Positions 40,823-49,713 of a stretch of DNA of 54,281 nt are shown in pieces (positions within the stretch are counted from its first letter, which is position 1; each line of letters begins with the position of its first letter). The notes beneath the pieces were generated by a model. It made no database searches and was not told the origin of the DNA. It saw nothing but the letters and a program-made list of their open reading frames with translations. The DNA lies in the NCBI GenBank assembly GCA_006226755.1, contig SBGE01000223.1, positions 1-54,281 on the forward strand, read 5' to 3'. This DNA comes from Deltaproteobacteria bacterium (GTDB lineage Bacteria; Bdellovibrionota; Bacteriovoracia; Bacteriovoracales; Bacteriovoracaceae). The position numbers and the translations under genes are program-made.

Positions 40823-41125
40823 CGTGATGTGTAGAATTTTCACTGCCTTGCGACATTTTTTAGGATTCTGTTAGGGAAACCTCAAAATATCGGCAAGTTA
40901 CACATTGTTAAGTGGGCCACGCACCACACTTAATGCTTTGCTTAAGCTAACGACCCAATGAATTAGCAATTTCCAAATGATGCTGTCAACATAAAGCGGC
41001 TTAAAATCAGCCTACACTGCACAAATTTTTTTAAAATTATGTGATTCTTACTACTTATAAAACCAAATAAAAAAGACCGATTCTCGTACAAAACCCGTGT
41101 TTAAAGCTCAAATTCTAGCATTTGA

Positions 41126-41140
41126 CGGAAATTCTTTCCG
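41126..41140. repeat. Palindrome CGGAAA-TTC-TTTCCG
   Basis: A perfect 6-bp dyad with a 3-bp centre, overlapping a TTGACG that could be a -35. It may be an operator upstream of the TPR lipoprotein gene. Confidence 0.3.
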
Positions 41141-41263
41141 ATCATAGGCCCTGCATCAATCGTTCCCAGCTTTCGCTAAGACTTTTATTGAAAAGGTCGA
41201 AAAGATGATAAATAGGGGCTTCAGGTATGGAGCCGTATAATCCTATGGAAAGGAATGATTCAG

Positions 41264-43141
41264 ATGAATAAAGCTACGATCCTGATTCTTTTGTTGCCGA
41301 TGTCGCTACTTGTTTCATGTGCAACGGGGTCGAAATCAAAAGACATTCAAAAAGTAGAAACTCCTGTTGCCCAAGTCGATCCAGGCGAGGCCTTAAAGCA
41401 AGCTGCTGAAAAACTAGATAAGCTCGCTGACGAAGCCAGAAAGTCGGGTCCAGAAGCTGTTCGCTATTTGGCAACTGACCTATATCTCAAGGCGACAGAT
41501 GCTTCGATCAGAGGCGATGCTCAAACCGCAGTTTTTCTTTATAAGCATGTTCACTCACTTGTCCCAGATGATGTTTACATAAAAAAGAAATATGCTGTTG
41601 AGTTGATTAGAGTTGGTGATCTTGAGAGTAGTGAGAGCCTACTTAGTGATGTTTACAAAGCCGAAAAAGATGAAAACGTTGGTTTGATTTTGGGTGGTGT
41701 TTACACTGCACTCGATAAAACCAAAGAAGCCAGAGTAACTTATCGTTCTGTGATGAAAGACCATCCTAAGAGTGAAGAGGCCTGTGTTTTTCTCGCAAAA
41801 TCATTTGCTTTGAGTAAGGACAAGAAAGAAGCCTATAAGCTTTTGGATAGCTGCGAAGCCAAGATCAAAGGCAAAGCAATTTTTAGTTACTTCAAAGGGA
41901 AAATGGCCGTCGATGAAGGAAATAAGAAAACTGCGATGAAGTATTTCCAGCATTCTTTGAAAGTCGACAGAAATTATCACCAGTCTGTTATTGCCATTGG
42001 ACTTCTTCATGAGGAAAAAGAGCAGTATGATAAAGCGATTGGTGTATACGAAAAGTTTTTGAAAGTTGAGCCAGAAAATTTTCCAGTACTATCAAGACTT
42101 GTTCAGATTCTTTTTGCTACGGGTAAGTATGATCAAGTTGTTCGTTATGCTGAGAAGCTTTCAAGTCTTGACCAGTCGGATCTCAATCTAAAAGTCAGAC
42201 TAGGAATCCTTTATACTGATAAGAAAAGATTCAATGATGCCATTGGTGTCTTCAAAGAAATACTTGAAGCAGTTCCTGGGTCAGACAAAATTCTTTATTA
42301 CTTGGGAAGCCTCTATCAGCAAATTGATAAATTTCATGATGCAATCGGCTACTTCTCAAAAATTGAAAGTGCCAGTACCTTATTTCACGATTCTCATGTT
42401 CAAATCGCTCAAATGTTGCAGGCGATGGCCCAAGAGAAACAAGATCAAGAAAATAAATTTGTTGAATTCGTTAACGAAAAATCAAAATCCAATGACAAGT
42501 TGAAATTGGAATTGGGTGTGATGTTGACTGGATACTGGGAAGGAAAGAGTCAGTACGAGAAAGCCATTGTTGTTCTCGATGACCTCAAGTCTCACGAAGG
42601 TTATACGGAAGGACATGAATATTACAGAGCTTCTCTTTATGAGAAGAATAAGCAATTCGATGATGCGAGAGACATCATAGAAAAAATGATTGAGAAAAAT
42701 CCTGAGAATCCACATGCTTTGAACTTTCTTGGGTACTCTATGCTGGAGAGAAATGAAGATCTTGAAAAGGCCTATGTGCTAATCAAGAAAGCCGTTGATC
42801 TCAAGCCTGAAGATGGATTCATCAGAGATTCGCTAGGATGGTATTACTATAAGGTAGGAAAGCTTGATCTTGCACTTCAAGAAATCAAGAAGGCATGGGA
42901 ATTGGTGAAAGATGATGTTGTCATCACGAAGCACCTTGCCATTATCTACAAGGAAATGGAAAAATACGACGAAGCTAAGAAGTACTATATGGAGGCTTTG
43001 AAGCATTGCAAACTCGAAAGCGAAAAACAAGATGTCTTGAAAGAACTGGAAGATTTGGAAAATGTCAGACTACCAGCTTCGAAGGACAAGCAAGATGTAG
43101 TGAAGGAGCCCCGTACAACGGACGCTCCTTCCTCCAATTAA
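41264..43141 (+). CDS. TPR-repeat outer-membrane lipoprotein (type found upstream of lolB)
   Basis: The product of about 625 residues has a lipoprotein signal (MNKATILILLLPMSLLVSC, lipidated Cys19) and about ten TPR units across residues 70-600, for example around DKAIGVYEKFLKVEPENFPV and DDARDIIEKMIEKNPENPHA. Near the end comes ALNFLGYSMLERNEDLEKAY, then IRDSLGWYYYKVGKLDLALQEI. That GY...SLGWYYYKVG pattern is the one seen in TPR proteins encoded next to lolB in Betaproteobacteria. Start 41264 is preferred because AAAGGA lies upstream; ATG 41255 abuts it. The C-terminus is Lys/Asp-rich. It probably acts as a scaffold at the envelope. The next lipoprotein gene follows or overlaps. Confidence 0.85.
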   Translation: MNKATILILLLPMSLLVSCATGSKSKDIQKVETPVAQVDPGEALKQAAEKLDKLADEARKSGPEAVRYLATDLYLKATDASIRGDAQTAVFLYKHVHSLVPDDVYIKKKYAVELIRVGDLESSESLLSDVYKAEKDENVGLILGGVYTALDKTKEARVTYRSVMKDHPKSEEACVFLAKSFALSKDKKEAYKLLDSCEAKIKGKAIFSYFKGKMAVDEGNKKTAMKYFQHSLKVDRNYHQSVIAIGLLHEEKEQYDKAIGVYEKFLKVEPENFPVLSRLVQILFATGKYDQVVRYAEKLSSLDQSDLNLKVRLGILYTDKKRFNDAIGVFKEILEAVPGSDKILYYLGSLYQQIDKFHDAIGYFSKIESASTLFHDSHVQIAQMLQAMAQEKQDQENKFVEFVNEKSKSNDKLKLELGVMLTGYWEGKSQYEKAIVVLDDLKSHEGYTEGHEYYRASLYEKNKQFDDARDIIEKMIEKNPENPHALNFLGYSMLERNEDLEKAYVLIKKAVDLKPEDGFIRDSLGWYYYKVGKLDLALQEIKKAWELVKDDVVITKHLAIIYKEMEKYDEAKKYYMEALKHCKLESEKQDVLKELEDLENVRLPASKDKQDVVKEPRTTDAPSSN

Positions 43142-43776
43142 TTTTTCTCACCCTCCTTTTTTCCTCCTGTTCACACTTCAAATCAAAAAATTTATCGACT
43201 TCCAAACAGTTTCATCAATCTGTTACAAAGTTCTGCTTTTCTGGTGAAGGAAAAGGGCGAATTCAATTAAGAAACAACAAATATCTTTTTCGATATGAAT
43301 CAGTTCTCAACCAGCAAGAGAAGACTTGGCAATTGGCCTTTAATATCCCCGTTCATGGGGAGGAGTTAATTGAACTCGATTGGAATAAAGAACTTCGAGT
43401 GAACGGAAAGTTTTATGGAAGATTACTGGCCCAGACAAGACAAATGAAAAACGGGGAAGAGCAGAGAATGCTATTAAAGAAGTTTTTGCATTTCTTGGTC
43501 GACATGGGAAAACTTTCGAATGCTAAAATTGAAGATCTTTCATGTGATGAAAAATCTTGTAAGGCCTTTGATCAGCAGTGGGCATGGAGTCAAAAGGACT
43601 CCAACTTTACTGTGACGCAAAAACTTAATGACAGACATCTTCTTGTTGCAAAGGGTTATGAAACTGGTGAAAACTTCTTTGGAAAGTTGACATTTTCAGT
43701 CGAAGATACTGAAAACTCTCAAGCCGTCTCAAAAGACCTTGCACTTAGTCTCTTTGCCACTAGCTGCGATCGCTAA
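43006..43776 (+). CDS. Putative LolB-like lipoprotein (start codon uncertain)
   Basis: The mature part, from the lipobox FSSC (SFLQLIFLTLLFSSC), is about 200 residues. It starts SHFKSK, then FCFSGEGKGRIQLRN, YLFRYESVLNQQEKTWQLAFN and IELDWNKELRVNGK. This alternating pattern resembles the LolB beta-sheet that receives lipoproteins and inserts them in the outer membrane, and the upstream TPR gene is the usual lolB neighbour. The only normal in-frame start is TTG 43006, which overlaps the TPR gene by 136 bp and puts 54 residues before the Cys. An ATT at 43141, overlapping the TPR stop by one base, would give too short a signal. Family assignment is moderate. Confidence 0.55.
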   Translation: MQTRKRKTRCLERTGRFGKCQTTSFEGQARCSEGAPYNGRSFLQLIFLTLLFSSCSHFKSKNLSTSKQFHQSVTKFCFSGEGKGRIQLRNNKYLFRYESVLNQQEKTWQLAFNIPVHGEELIELDWNKELRVNGKFYGRLLAQTRQMKNGEEQRMLLKKFLHFLVDMGKLSNAKIEDLSCDEKSCKAFDQQWAWSQKDSNFTVTQKLNDRHLLVAKGYETGENFFGKLTFSVEDTENSQAVSKDLALSLFATSCDR

Positions 43777-43828
43777 TGTAAGAAATTTTCTTTTGCTGCC
43801 GTGAGTCTCCATTCTTTATAGAGAATAA

Positions 43829-43858
43829 TTGGAAAAAGCTCGTCTTTTTATATATAAA
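43829..43858 (+). promoter_or_regulatory. Candidate sigma-70 promoter for the opp operon
   Basis: TTGGAA (43829-43834) with TATAAA (43853-43858) at 18 bp, or TATATA (43851-43856) at 16 bp. The leader would be about 65 nt before the ATG at 43928. Confidence 0.6.
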
Positions 43859-43927
43859 TTTCGGCTAAACCTGCATGAGCTTTGGTTTTTACCGTTATTA
43901 GCAAATATTTGTACAAGGATGATCCTA

Positions 43928-45685
43928 ATGAAAAAGATGATCACGATTTTGTTGTCGCTTGGTCTTGTGCTCGGACTCTCGAGCTGTACCAAAAAAGAAA
44001 TTTCCAATGAAAAGGTTTTGAATCTTGCCGTTTCGGCCAAGATCAAAGGGATGGATCCAATCTATGCCAACGACCTTTACTCTTCAAACGAAGTTGCAAG
44101 AGTTTACGAAGGACTACTCGAGTATCACTACTTGAAGAGACCTTACACTCTTGTTCCAAACTTGGCTGAAGCCCTTCCAACAGTTTCAGATGATGGAATG
44201 ACTTACACTTTCAAAATTAAACAAGGTGTAAAGTTCCACGATGACAAAGCTTTCCCAAACGCAAAGGGAAGAGAACTTACAGCTGAAGATTTTGTTTACT
44301 CAATCAAAAGACTTGCCGATCCAAAACTACAGTCACTTGGATGGTGGCTACTTGATGGAAAGATCAAAGGTCTTAATGAGTGGAGAGACAAGTATGCTGA
44401 TCAACCAAAAGTTGATTACACTGAAGAAGTTGAAGGTCTTAAGACCGTTGACAGATATACTCTTCAGTTCACACTTGCTAAGCCATTTCCACAATTCCTT
44501 TATGCTCTAGCTATGCCATTTACATTTGCTGTTGCTAAAGAAGTAGTTGATCACTATGGAAGCGAATTCATCAACCACCCTGTTGGAACTGGTCCATTCG
44601 TTCTTCCTGAGTTCAAACAAACGAACATGATTGTTTATACAAAGAACCCAACTTTCAGAAAGAAGACTTTTCCAGCTGAAGCAAGTGACGAGTTTAAAGA
44701 GATGCTTGCAGACGCAGGAAAACAACTTCCACTTGTTGATAAAGTTGTCGTTAACATCCTAGTTGAATCACAACCTAGATGGTTGAACTTCCAAAAAGGT
44801 AAAATCGACTATATCGGAATTCCAAAAGATAACTTTGATTCTGCTGTTATTCCTGGAAAAGGGATTACTGATGATCTTAAAGCAAAAGGTATCAACCTGA
44901 CTGTAACGCCATCTCTAGATGTTACTTACACTGCTTTTAATCACGACAATAAACTTTTTGGTAATGAGAAACTAAGACAAGCTATGTCTGCAGCTTTCGA
45001 TCCATACACTGCCAACAAACTTTTTTATAATGATACAGCTCTTCCAGCTCAATCAGTTGTTCCTCCAGGAATTGCAGGTCATATTGATGGTTACAAGAAT
45101 CCATTTATCGGACCAAACGTTGAGCTTGCAAAGAAACTTCTAGCTGATGCTGGTTTCCCAGAAGGTAAAGGACTTCCTGAGATTACTTATGACTGTCCTT
45201 CTTCAACAATCTCAAGACAGATTGGTGAATTCTTCAAGCAGCAAATGGCTAAAATTGGCGTGAACATCAAAGTTGTTCAAAACCCATGGCCAGAGCTACA
45301 AAAGAAAATCAAAAACAGAACTGTAATGCTATACGGAATTGCTTGGGGAGCGGATTACCCAGATGCTGAAAACTTTCTTCAGCTTCTCTACGGTCCTAAC
45401 AAGTCTCCAGGAGCAAATGGTTCTGGATTCAACAATGAAGAATTCAATAAGCTATTTAAAACAGCTGCTGTTCTTCAAGACAGTCCTGAAAGAACTGCTC
45501 TTTATGAGAAAATGAACAGAATCGCTGCTGAGAAAGTGCCTTGGATCTTTGGTGTTCACAGACAAAGTTATGTTCTTTTCCATAGCTGGGTGAAGAACTA
45601 CATTAATGCTGACTTCAATGCAGGTCAGGCTCAGTACTTGAATGTTGATATCAAGGCGAAACAGGAAGCGATTAAAAAGCTCTAA
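43928..45685 (+). CDS. oppA: Peptide ABC transporter substrate-binding lipoprotein (OppA/DppA family)
   Basis: This is the envelope receptor for oligopeptides (SBP_bac_5). The 585-residue product begins MKKMITILLSLGLVLGLSSC, a lipoprotein signal with Cys20. The mature protein shows the family landmarks: LAVSAKIKGMDPIYAND, VARVYEGLLEY, DDGMTYTFKIKQGVKFHDD, NHPVGTGPFVLPEF, then LRQAMSAAFD and GIAWGADYPDAENFL. Start 43928 is fixed by the lipobox and an AAGGA upstream; the in-frame TTG 43829 is the -35 of the promoter and was rejected. It heads a complete five-gene transporter operon. The cargo could also be another small peptide or conjugate. Confidence 0.95.
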   Translation: MKKMITILLSLGLVLGLSSCTKKEISNEKVLNLAVSAKIKGMDPIYANDLYSSNEVARVYEGLLEYHYLKRPYTLVPNLAEALPTVSDDGMTYTFKIKQGVKFHDDKAFPNAKGRELTAEDFVYSIKRLADPKLQSLGWWLLDGKIKGLNEWRDKYADQPKVDYTEEVEGLKTVDRYTLQFTLAKPFPQFLYALAMPFTFAVAKEVVDHYGSEFINHPVGTGPFVLPEFKQTNMIVYTKNPTFRKKTFPAEASDEFKEMLADAGKQLPLVDKVVVNILVESQPRWLNFQKGKIDYIGIPKDNFDSAVIPGKGITDDLKAKGINLTVTPSLDVTYTAFNHDNKLFGNEKLRQAMSAAFDPYTANKLFYNDTALPAQSVVPPGIAGHIDGYKNPFIGPNVELAKKLLADAGFPEGKGLPEITYDCPSSTISRQIGEFFKQQMAKIGVNIKVVQNPWPELQKKIKNRTVMLYGIAWGADYPDAENFLQLLYGPNKSPGANGSGFNNEEFNKLFKTAAVLQDSPERTALYEKMNRIAAEKVPWIFGVHRQSYVLFHSWVKNYINADFNAGQAQYLNVDIKAKQEAIKKL

Positions 45686-45698
45686 AAGGTTCTTTTAA

Positions 45699-46640
45699 GT
45701 GAATATTTGGGTATATGTCCTAAGAAGGCTCCTCTATGTAATTCCGATATTACTAGGGGTTTGCCTTATTATCTTTGTTCTCTTTAACGTAGTAGCAGGT
45801 GATCCAACTCACCTGCTTCTTGGTAAACACGCAACAGCTAAACAAATGGCCGAGCTTCGTCATGAGCTAGGTTTGGATAGACCATGGTTTTTCCAATATC
45901 TTGACCTTGTAAAATCGGCTTTTACTTTTGACTTTGGAAGATCTTGGTCAACTAAACAATCCATTACGACTATGATCAGTGAAGGAGCTCTTCCTTCGTT
46001 GACTCTAACGATTCCTGGATTTGTTTTGACGACAATTTTTTCTGTTAGTTTGAGTTTACTTGTAGCTTTTTATCGAGGTTCGTTTTTTGACCGTTTTTCA
46101 GTCTTTATTTGTGTCGGTTTGATGAGTATTTCTTCTCTTGCCTACATTCTTTTTGGACAGTGGTTTTTTGCTTATTACTTAGGGTGGTTTGAGATTTCAG
46201 GATACGATTCTGAATTTCCAAACTGGATTCCTTACGTACAGCTACCAGTTCTTATCTGGATTATTCTTTCCATTGGGCCTGATTTGAGATTTTTTAGAAC
46301 AATCATGCTTGATGAAGTTTATCAGGACTATGTAAGGACAGCTCGTTCAAAAGGTTTGGGAGAGAAAGTTATTCTTTTCAAACACGTACTTAAGAATGCA
46401 ATGATTCCTATCATTACATATGTCGTTATTCAGATTCCTTTCCTTATTCTTGGAGCACTTCTTATTGAGTCGTTCTTCGGGATTCCAGGTTTGGGAGGAA
46501 TTACGCTTAATGCGATCAATTCATCGGATTTCCCTGTGATCAGGGCCATGACAGTATTGTCTGCAGTCGCCTATATCATTTTTAGTGTGATTACAGACGT
46601 ACTTTATACGATCGTTGATCCACGAGTTAGATTGAAATAA
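45699..46640 (+). CDS. oppB: Peptide ABC transporter permease, OppB/DppB family
   Basis: The 313-residue inner-membrane protein has six hydrophobic segments. It starts WVYVLRRLLYVIPILLGVC, typical of DppB/OppB, followed by DPTHLLLGKHATAKQMAEL and LGLDRPWFFQY. The cytoplasmic EAA loop that docks with the ATPases reads YVRTARSKGLGEKVILFKHV. The C-terminal part is PGLGGITLNAINSSDFPVI. The start is GTG, 13 bp after the oppA stop. Confidence 0.95.
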   Translation: MNIWVYVLRRLLYVIPILLGVCLIIFVLFNVVAGDPTHLLLGKHATAKQMAELRHELGLDRPWFFQYLDLVKSAFTFDFGRSWSTKQSITTMISEGALPSLTLTIPGFVLTTIFSVSLSLLVAFYRGSFFDRFSVFICVGLMSISSLAYILFGQWFFAYYLGWFEISGYDSEFPNWIPYVQLPVLIWIILSIGPDLRFFRTIMLDEVYQDYVRTARSKGLGEKVILFKHVLKNAMIPIITYVVIQIPFLILGALLIESFFGIPGLGGITLNAINSSDFPVIRAMTVLSAVAYIIFSVITDVLYTIVDPRVRLK

Positions 46641-46653
46641 TTAAGGATAAAAG

Positions 46654-47553
46654 ATGGAAAATGCCCAAGTGGTAACAGCCAATATGACTCAGAACAAAGA
46701 GCAAAAATCCAAATCGCTTTGGAGACATGCTTTTGAAACTCTTATGAAAGATAAGATGGCGGTTGCAGCAATTGCAATCTTCATCATCTACTCAATCATT
46801 GCTCTTTTAACGAGTGTTGATATTATCGCCGGTGACTGGGCGAAAGAGGTTGGAGCAAGTTACTCACCTCCGTCAGTTGAAAACTGGTTTGGGACTGATA
46901 TTTTCGGAAGAAGTGTTGTTGCCAAGACATTGAAGGGGACTCAGGTCGCTATGTCGATTGGACTATTCACAGCAACTCTTTCTGCGATCATTGGAATTAT
47001 ACTTGGTTCAATTGCTGGATATTATGGTGGAAAAGTCGATGAGATCATCGTTTGGTTTTACACAACTTTTTCATCTATCCCTGGAATCATGCTTTTGGTT
47101 GCGATTACCTTCATTCTTGGAAAAGGACTTGTTGCAGTTTATCTAGCCTTGGGATTAACCAGCTGGGTGAGTTTGTGTCGTCTGATCAGAGGTGAAGTTA
47201 TCCGTCACAAGGATAGAGAATATGTTCATGCTGCCACGGCCATTGGAGGGGGAGATTTTAGAAAACTCTTCATGCATATTCTTCCGAACGTTCTTCATAT
47301 TGTGATCATCAACTTTTCTCTTCAATTTCAGGTAGCCATCAAGTCGGAAGTTATTCTTTCGTATCTTGGTCTTGGGGTTCAAGGGAGACCATCATGGGGA
47401 ACCATGATTGATGATGCCAAGCTTGAGCTTGCAAGAGGCGTTTGGTGGCAGCTGGCAGCAGCGACATTTGCAATGTTTGTGATCGTTCTCTCGTTGAACA
47501 TTCTTGGGGATGCTTTGAGAGATGCCCTTGATCCAAAACTTAAAGGTAAGTAG
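46654..47553 (+). CDS. oppC: Peptide ABC transporter permease, OppC/DppC family
   Basis: The 299-residue permease has an N-terminal extension and helix (SLWRHAFETLMKDKMAVAAI), the motif NWFGTDIFGRSVVAKTLKGT, typical of OppC, and further helices. The EAA loop YVHAATAIGGGDFRKLFMHI contacts an ATPase subunit. The second half of the family, SEVILSYLGLGVQGRPSWG and the C-terminal LGDALRDALDPKLKG, is intact. It starts 13 bp after oppB and pairs with it to form the membrane channel. Confidence 0.95.
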   Translation: MENAQVVTANMTQNKEQKSKSLWRHAFETLMKDKMAVAAIAIFIIYSIIALLTSVDIIAGDWAKEVGASYSPPSVENWFGTDIFGRSVVAKTLKGTQVAMSIGLFTATLSAIIGIILGSIAGYYGGKVDEIIVWFYTTFSSIPGIMLLVAITFILGKGLVAVYLALGLTSWVSLCRLIRGEVIRHKDREYVHAATAIGGGDFRKLFMHILPNVLHIVIINFSLQFQVAIKSEVILSYLGLGVQGRPSWGTMIDDAKLELARGVWWQLAAATFAMFVIVLSLNILGDALRDALDPKLKGK

Positions 47554-47581
47554 AATTTAGTTCCATATAACAGGATAAAAA

Positions 47582-48568
47582 ATGAGCGAAAAAGTACTCG
47601 AAGTTAAAAACCTCAAAGTTGAATTCAACACGGACCGTGGTGTTGCCACTGCAGTCAATGGTGTGAATTTTGATGTTTATAAAGGTAAAACCATTGGTAT
47701 CGTTGGAGAGTCTGGATCTGGTAAGTCAGTTTCGGCACTCTCTATTATGAGATTGATTCCTAATCCTCCGGGAAGAATTTCTGGTGGAGAGATTCTTTTT
47801 AATGGTGAAAACCTCTTGAATATTCCAATGGAAGATATGAGAAGAATCAGAGGTAACAAGATTGCCATGATCTTCCAGGAGCCAATGACTTCATTGAATC
47901 CTGTTTTTACAGTTGGTAACCAAATTGAAGAAGTTCTCGAACTTCACCAAAGTCACCTCTCACCTAAAGATAGAAGAGAAAAAGCTGTTGATATGCTTAG
48001 ACTGGTTGGGATCCCGTCTCCTGAGAAAAGGGTGACTGAATATCCTCACCAAATGTCTGGTGGTATGAGACAAAGGGTGATGATTGCCATGGCCCTTTCT
48101 TGTGAACCAGATATTTTGATTGCTGATGAGCCTACAACTGCACTCGATGTGACAATTCAAGCTCAGATTCTTGAACTCATGAACAAGCTTCAAAAAGAAC
48201 TTGGTATGGGAATCATCATGATTACCCACGACCTTGGAGTTGTTGCTGAAACTTGTGATGACGTTGCCGTTATGTACTGTGGACAGATTGTTGAACATGC
48301 AGATGTGAAGACATTGTTTAATCATCCTCAGCATCCATATACAAAAGGATTGATTGAATCTATTCCAAGTTTTGATTCTACTTCAGGTAAGTCGAAAGAG
48401 AAGCTTGCAACTATTGAAGGTATGGTTCCATCGTTGTTTGATCTTCCTGAAGGATGTAACTTCCAGGATAGATGTGCTTATGCAACCGAAGAATGTCGAA
48501 GTAAAGAACCATCTCTGAGACCAATTGCTTCAGAACATGAAGTAAGTTGTTTCAACCCGCTTAAATAG
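47582..48568 (+). CDS. oppD: Peptide ABC transporter ATP-binding protein, OppD/DppD family
   Basis: The 328-residue ATPase has Walker [13 protein letters not shown], the Q-loop [13 protein letters not shown], the signature [15 protein letters not shown], Walker [13 protein letters not shown] and the H-loop ITHDLG. The C-terminal oligopeptide extension has the Cys motif [16 protein letters not shown] and then VSCFNP, the usual four-Cys site for an iron-sulfur cluster in OppD/DppD. It lies 28 bp after oppC. It forms a heterodimer with the following OppF-like subunit. Confidence 0.95.
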   Translation: MSEKVLEVKNLKVEFNTDRGVATAVNGVNFDVYKGKTIGIVGESGSGKSVSALSIMRLIPNPPGRISGGEILFNGENLLNIPMEDMRRIRGNKIAMIFQEPMTSLNPVFTVGNQIEEVLELHQSHLSPKDRREKAVDMLRLVGIPSPEKRVTEYPHQMSGGMRQRVMIAMALSCEPDILIADEPTTALDVTIQAQILELMNKLQKELGMGIIMITHDLGVVAETCDDVAVMYCGQIVEHADVKTLFNHPQHPYTKGLIESIPSFDSTSGKSKEKLATIEGMVPSLFDLPEGCNFQDRCAYATEECRSKEPSLRPIASEHEVSCFNPLK

Positions 48569-48585
48569 GAAAAGGTTAATAGGAT

Positions 48586-49560
48586 ATGAGTGATTATTTG
48601 ATTGAAGTCAAAAACCTTACAAAAAGATTCCCGATCAAGGGCGGTCTTTTTGGAAAAGAAGTAGGCGCAGTAAGGGCCGTTAACAATATCTCTTTTAGAA
48701 TCAAAAAGGGTGAAACTCTTGGTCTGGTTGGAGAATCAGGTTGTGGTAAGACTACACTTGGAAGATCAATTTTAAGATTGATTGAGCCAACTTCTGGAGA
48801 AGTTTTCTTCAACGGTGAAGATATTTGTAAGTATGATTCAGAGAGAATGAGAGCTGTCAGAAGAAAAATGCAGATCATCTTCCAGGATCCTTATGCTTCA
48901 CTTAACCCAAGAATGACAGTTGGAGCGATTCTTTCTGAGCCAATGGAAATTCACAAGTTGAATACCGACAAAGAGCAGAGAAAGAAAAGACTTTATGAAC
49001 TTCTTGATCAAGTTCAACTTCCTAAAGATGCTTTGAACAAATATCCACACGAGTTTTCAGGTGGACAAAGACAAAGGGTATGTATCGCAAGAGCACTTGC
49101 CGTTGAGCCAGAGTTTATTGTTTGTGATGAACCTGTTTCTGCACTAGATGTTTCTGTTCAGGCCCAGGTGGTAAACCTTTTGATGGATCTTCAAAAAGAT
49201 CTAGGTCTTACTTATCTTTTTATTGCTCACGATCTTAAAGTTGTTGAATACATCTCGAATCGTGTTGCCGTTATGTATCTTGGAAATATGGTTGAAGTCG
49301 CTGAGTCTCACGAGCTTTACGGTGGTTCAAGACACCCTTATACCAAAGCTCTTTTCTCGGCTATTCCTCAGCCAAACCCAAATATTAAACATGAAAGAAT
49401 TATTCTTGAAGGAGATATTCCTTCACCAATGAACCCACCAGCTGGTTGTCATTTTCATCCAAGATGTTGGATGGCCAAGGATGAGTGTAAGCAATCTTAT
49501 CCTGGAATTACTAACCAGTCGGAAACACACGAGTTCAAATGTCATAATCCAATTCAATAA
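48586..49560 (+). CDS. oppF: Peptide ABC transporter ATP-binding protein, OppF/DppF family
   Basis: The 324-residue ATPase shows Walker A GESGCGKTTLGRSI, the Q-loop IIFQDPYASLNPR, the signature FSGGQRQRVCIARAL, Walker B FIVCDEPVSALD and FIAHDLKV. The PASLNPR-like block is typical of OppF/DppF. The C-terminal Cys group AGCHFHPRCWMAKDEC and then KCHNP is intact. It closes the operon and is followed by a strong terminator. All five components of an oligopeptide importer are thus present and appear functional. Confidence 0.95.
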   Translation: MSDYLIEVKNLTKRFPIKGGLFGKEVGAVRAVNNISFRIKKGETLGLVGESGCGKTTLGRSILRLIEPTSGEVFFNGEDICKYDSERMRAVRRKMQIIFQDPYASLNPRMTVGAILSEPMEIHKLNTDKEQRKKRLYELLDQVQLPKDALNKYPHEFSGGQRQRVCIARALAVEPEFIVCDEPVSALDVSVQAQVVNLLMDLQKDLGLTYLFIAHDLKVVEYISNRVAVMYLGNMVEVAESHELYGGSRHPYTKALFSAIPQPNPNIKHERIILEGDIPSPMNPPAGCHFHPRCWMAKDECKQSYPGITNQSETHEFKCHNPIQ

Positions 49561-49590
49561 ATTTGAATTTCAAATTTTCTTTAAGAAGAG

Positions 49591-49615
49591 GGGCCAAAAG
49601 TTTTGGCCCTTTTTT
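49591..49615 (+). terminator. Rho-independent terminator of the opp operon
   Basis: GGGCCAAAA and TTTTGGCCC form a 9-bp dyad around one G, followed by six T. Confidence 0.93.
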
Positions 49616-49687
49616 ATTTGAGTGAATCGCTCAGCTAAATGCTTAAAAACTAACAATTTTAATATTTTACCCGATAAGCAATACGAT

Positions 49688-49701
49688 GGAGAGCGTTCTC
49701 C
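49688..49701 (+). repeat. Short hairpin GGAGA-GCGT-TCTCC before a ribosome site
   Basis: A 5-bp stem with a 4-nt loop ends 3 bp before the AAGGAAA ribosome site of the next gene. It sequesters a decoy GGAG; a regulatory role is only possible. Confidence 0.25.
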
Positions 49702-49713
49702 AAAAGGAAATTA

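Larger units (their letters stand above)
40753..41263. other. Divergent intergenic region of about 500 bp
   Basis: This gene-free region separates the PhaR-like gene (minus) from the TPR lipoprotein gene (plus). It contains the two candidate sites listed separately. I see no RNA gene, terminator or mobile-element end. A small RNA cannot be excluded, since the length exceeds what two promoters need. Confidence 0.5.

Noticed and set aside
43829-43927. 33-codon N-terminal extension of oppA from TTG 43829
   Set aside because: That TTG is part of the -35 box, and the lipoprotein signal begins at ATG 43928.
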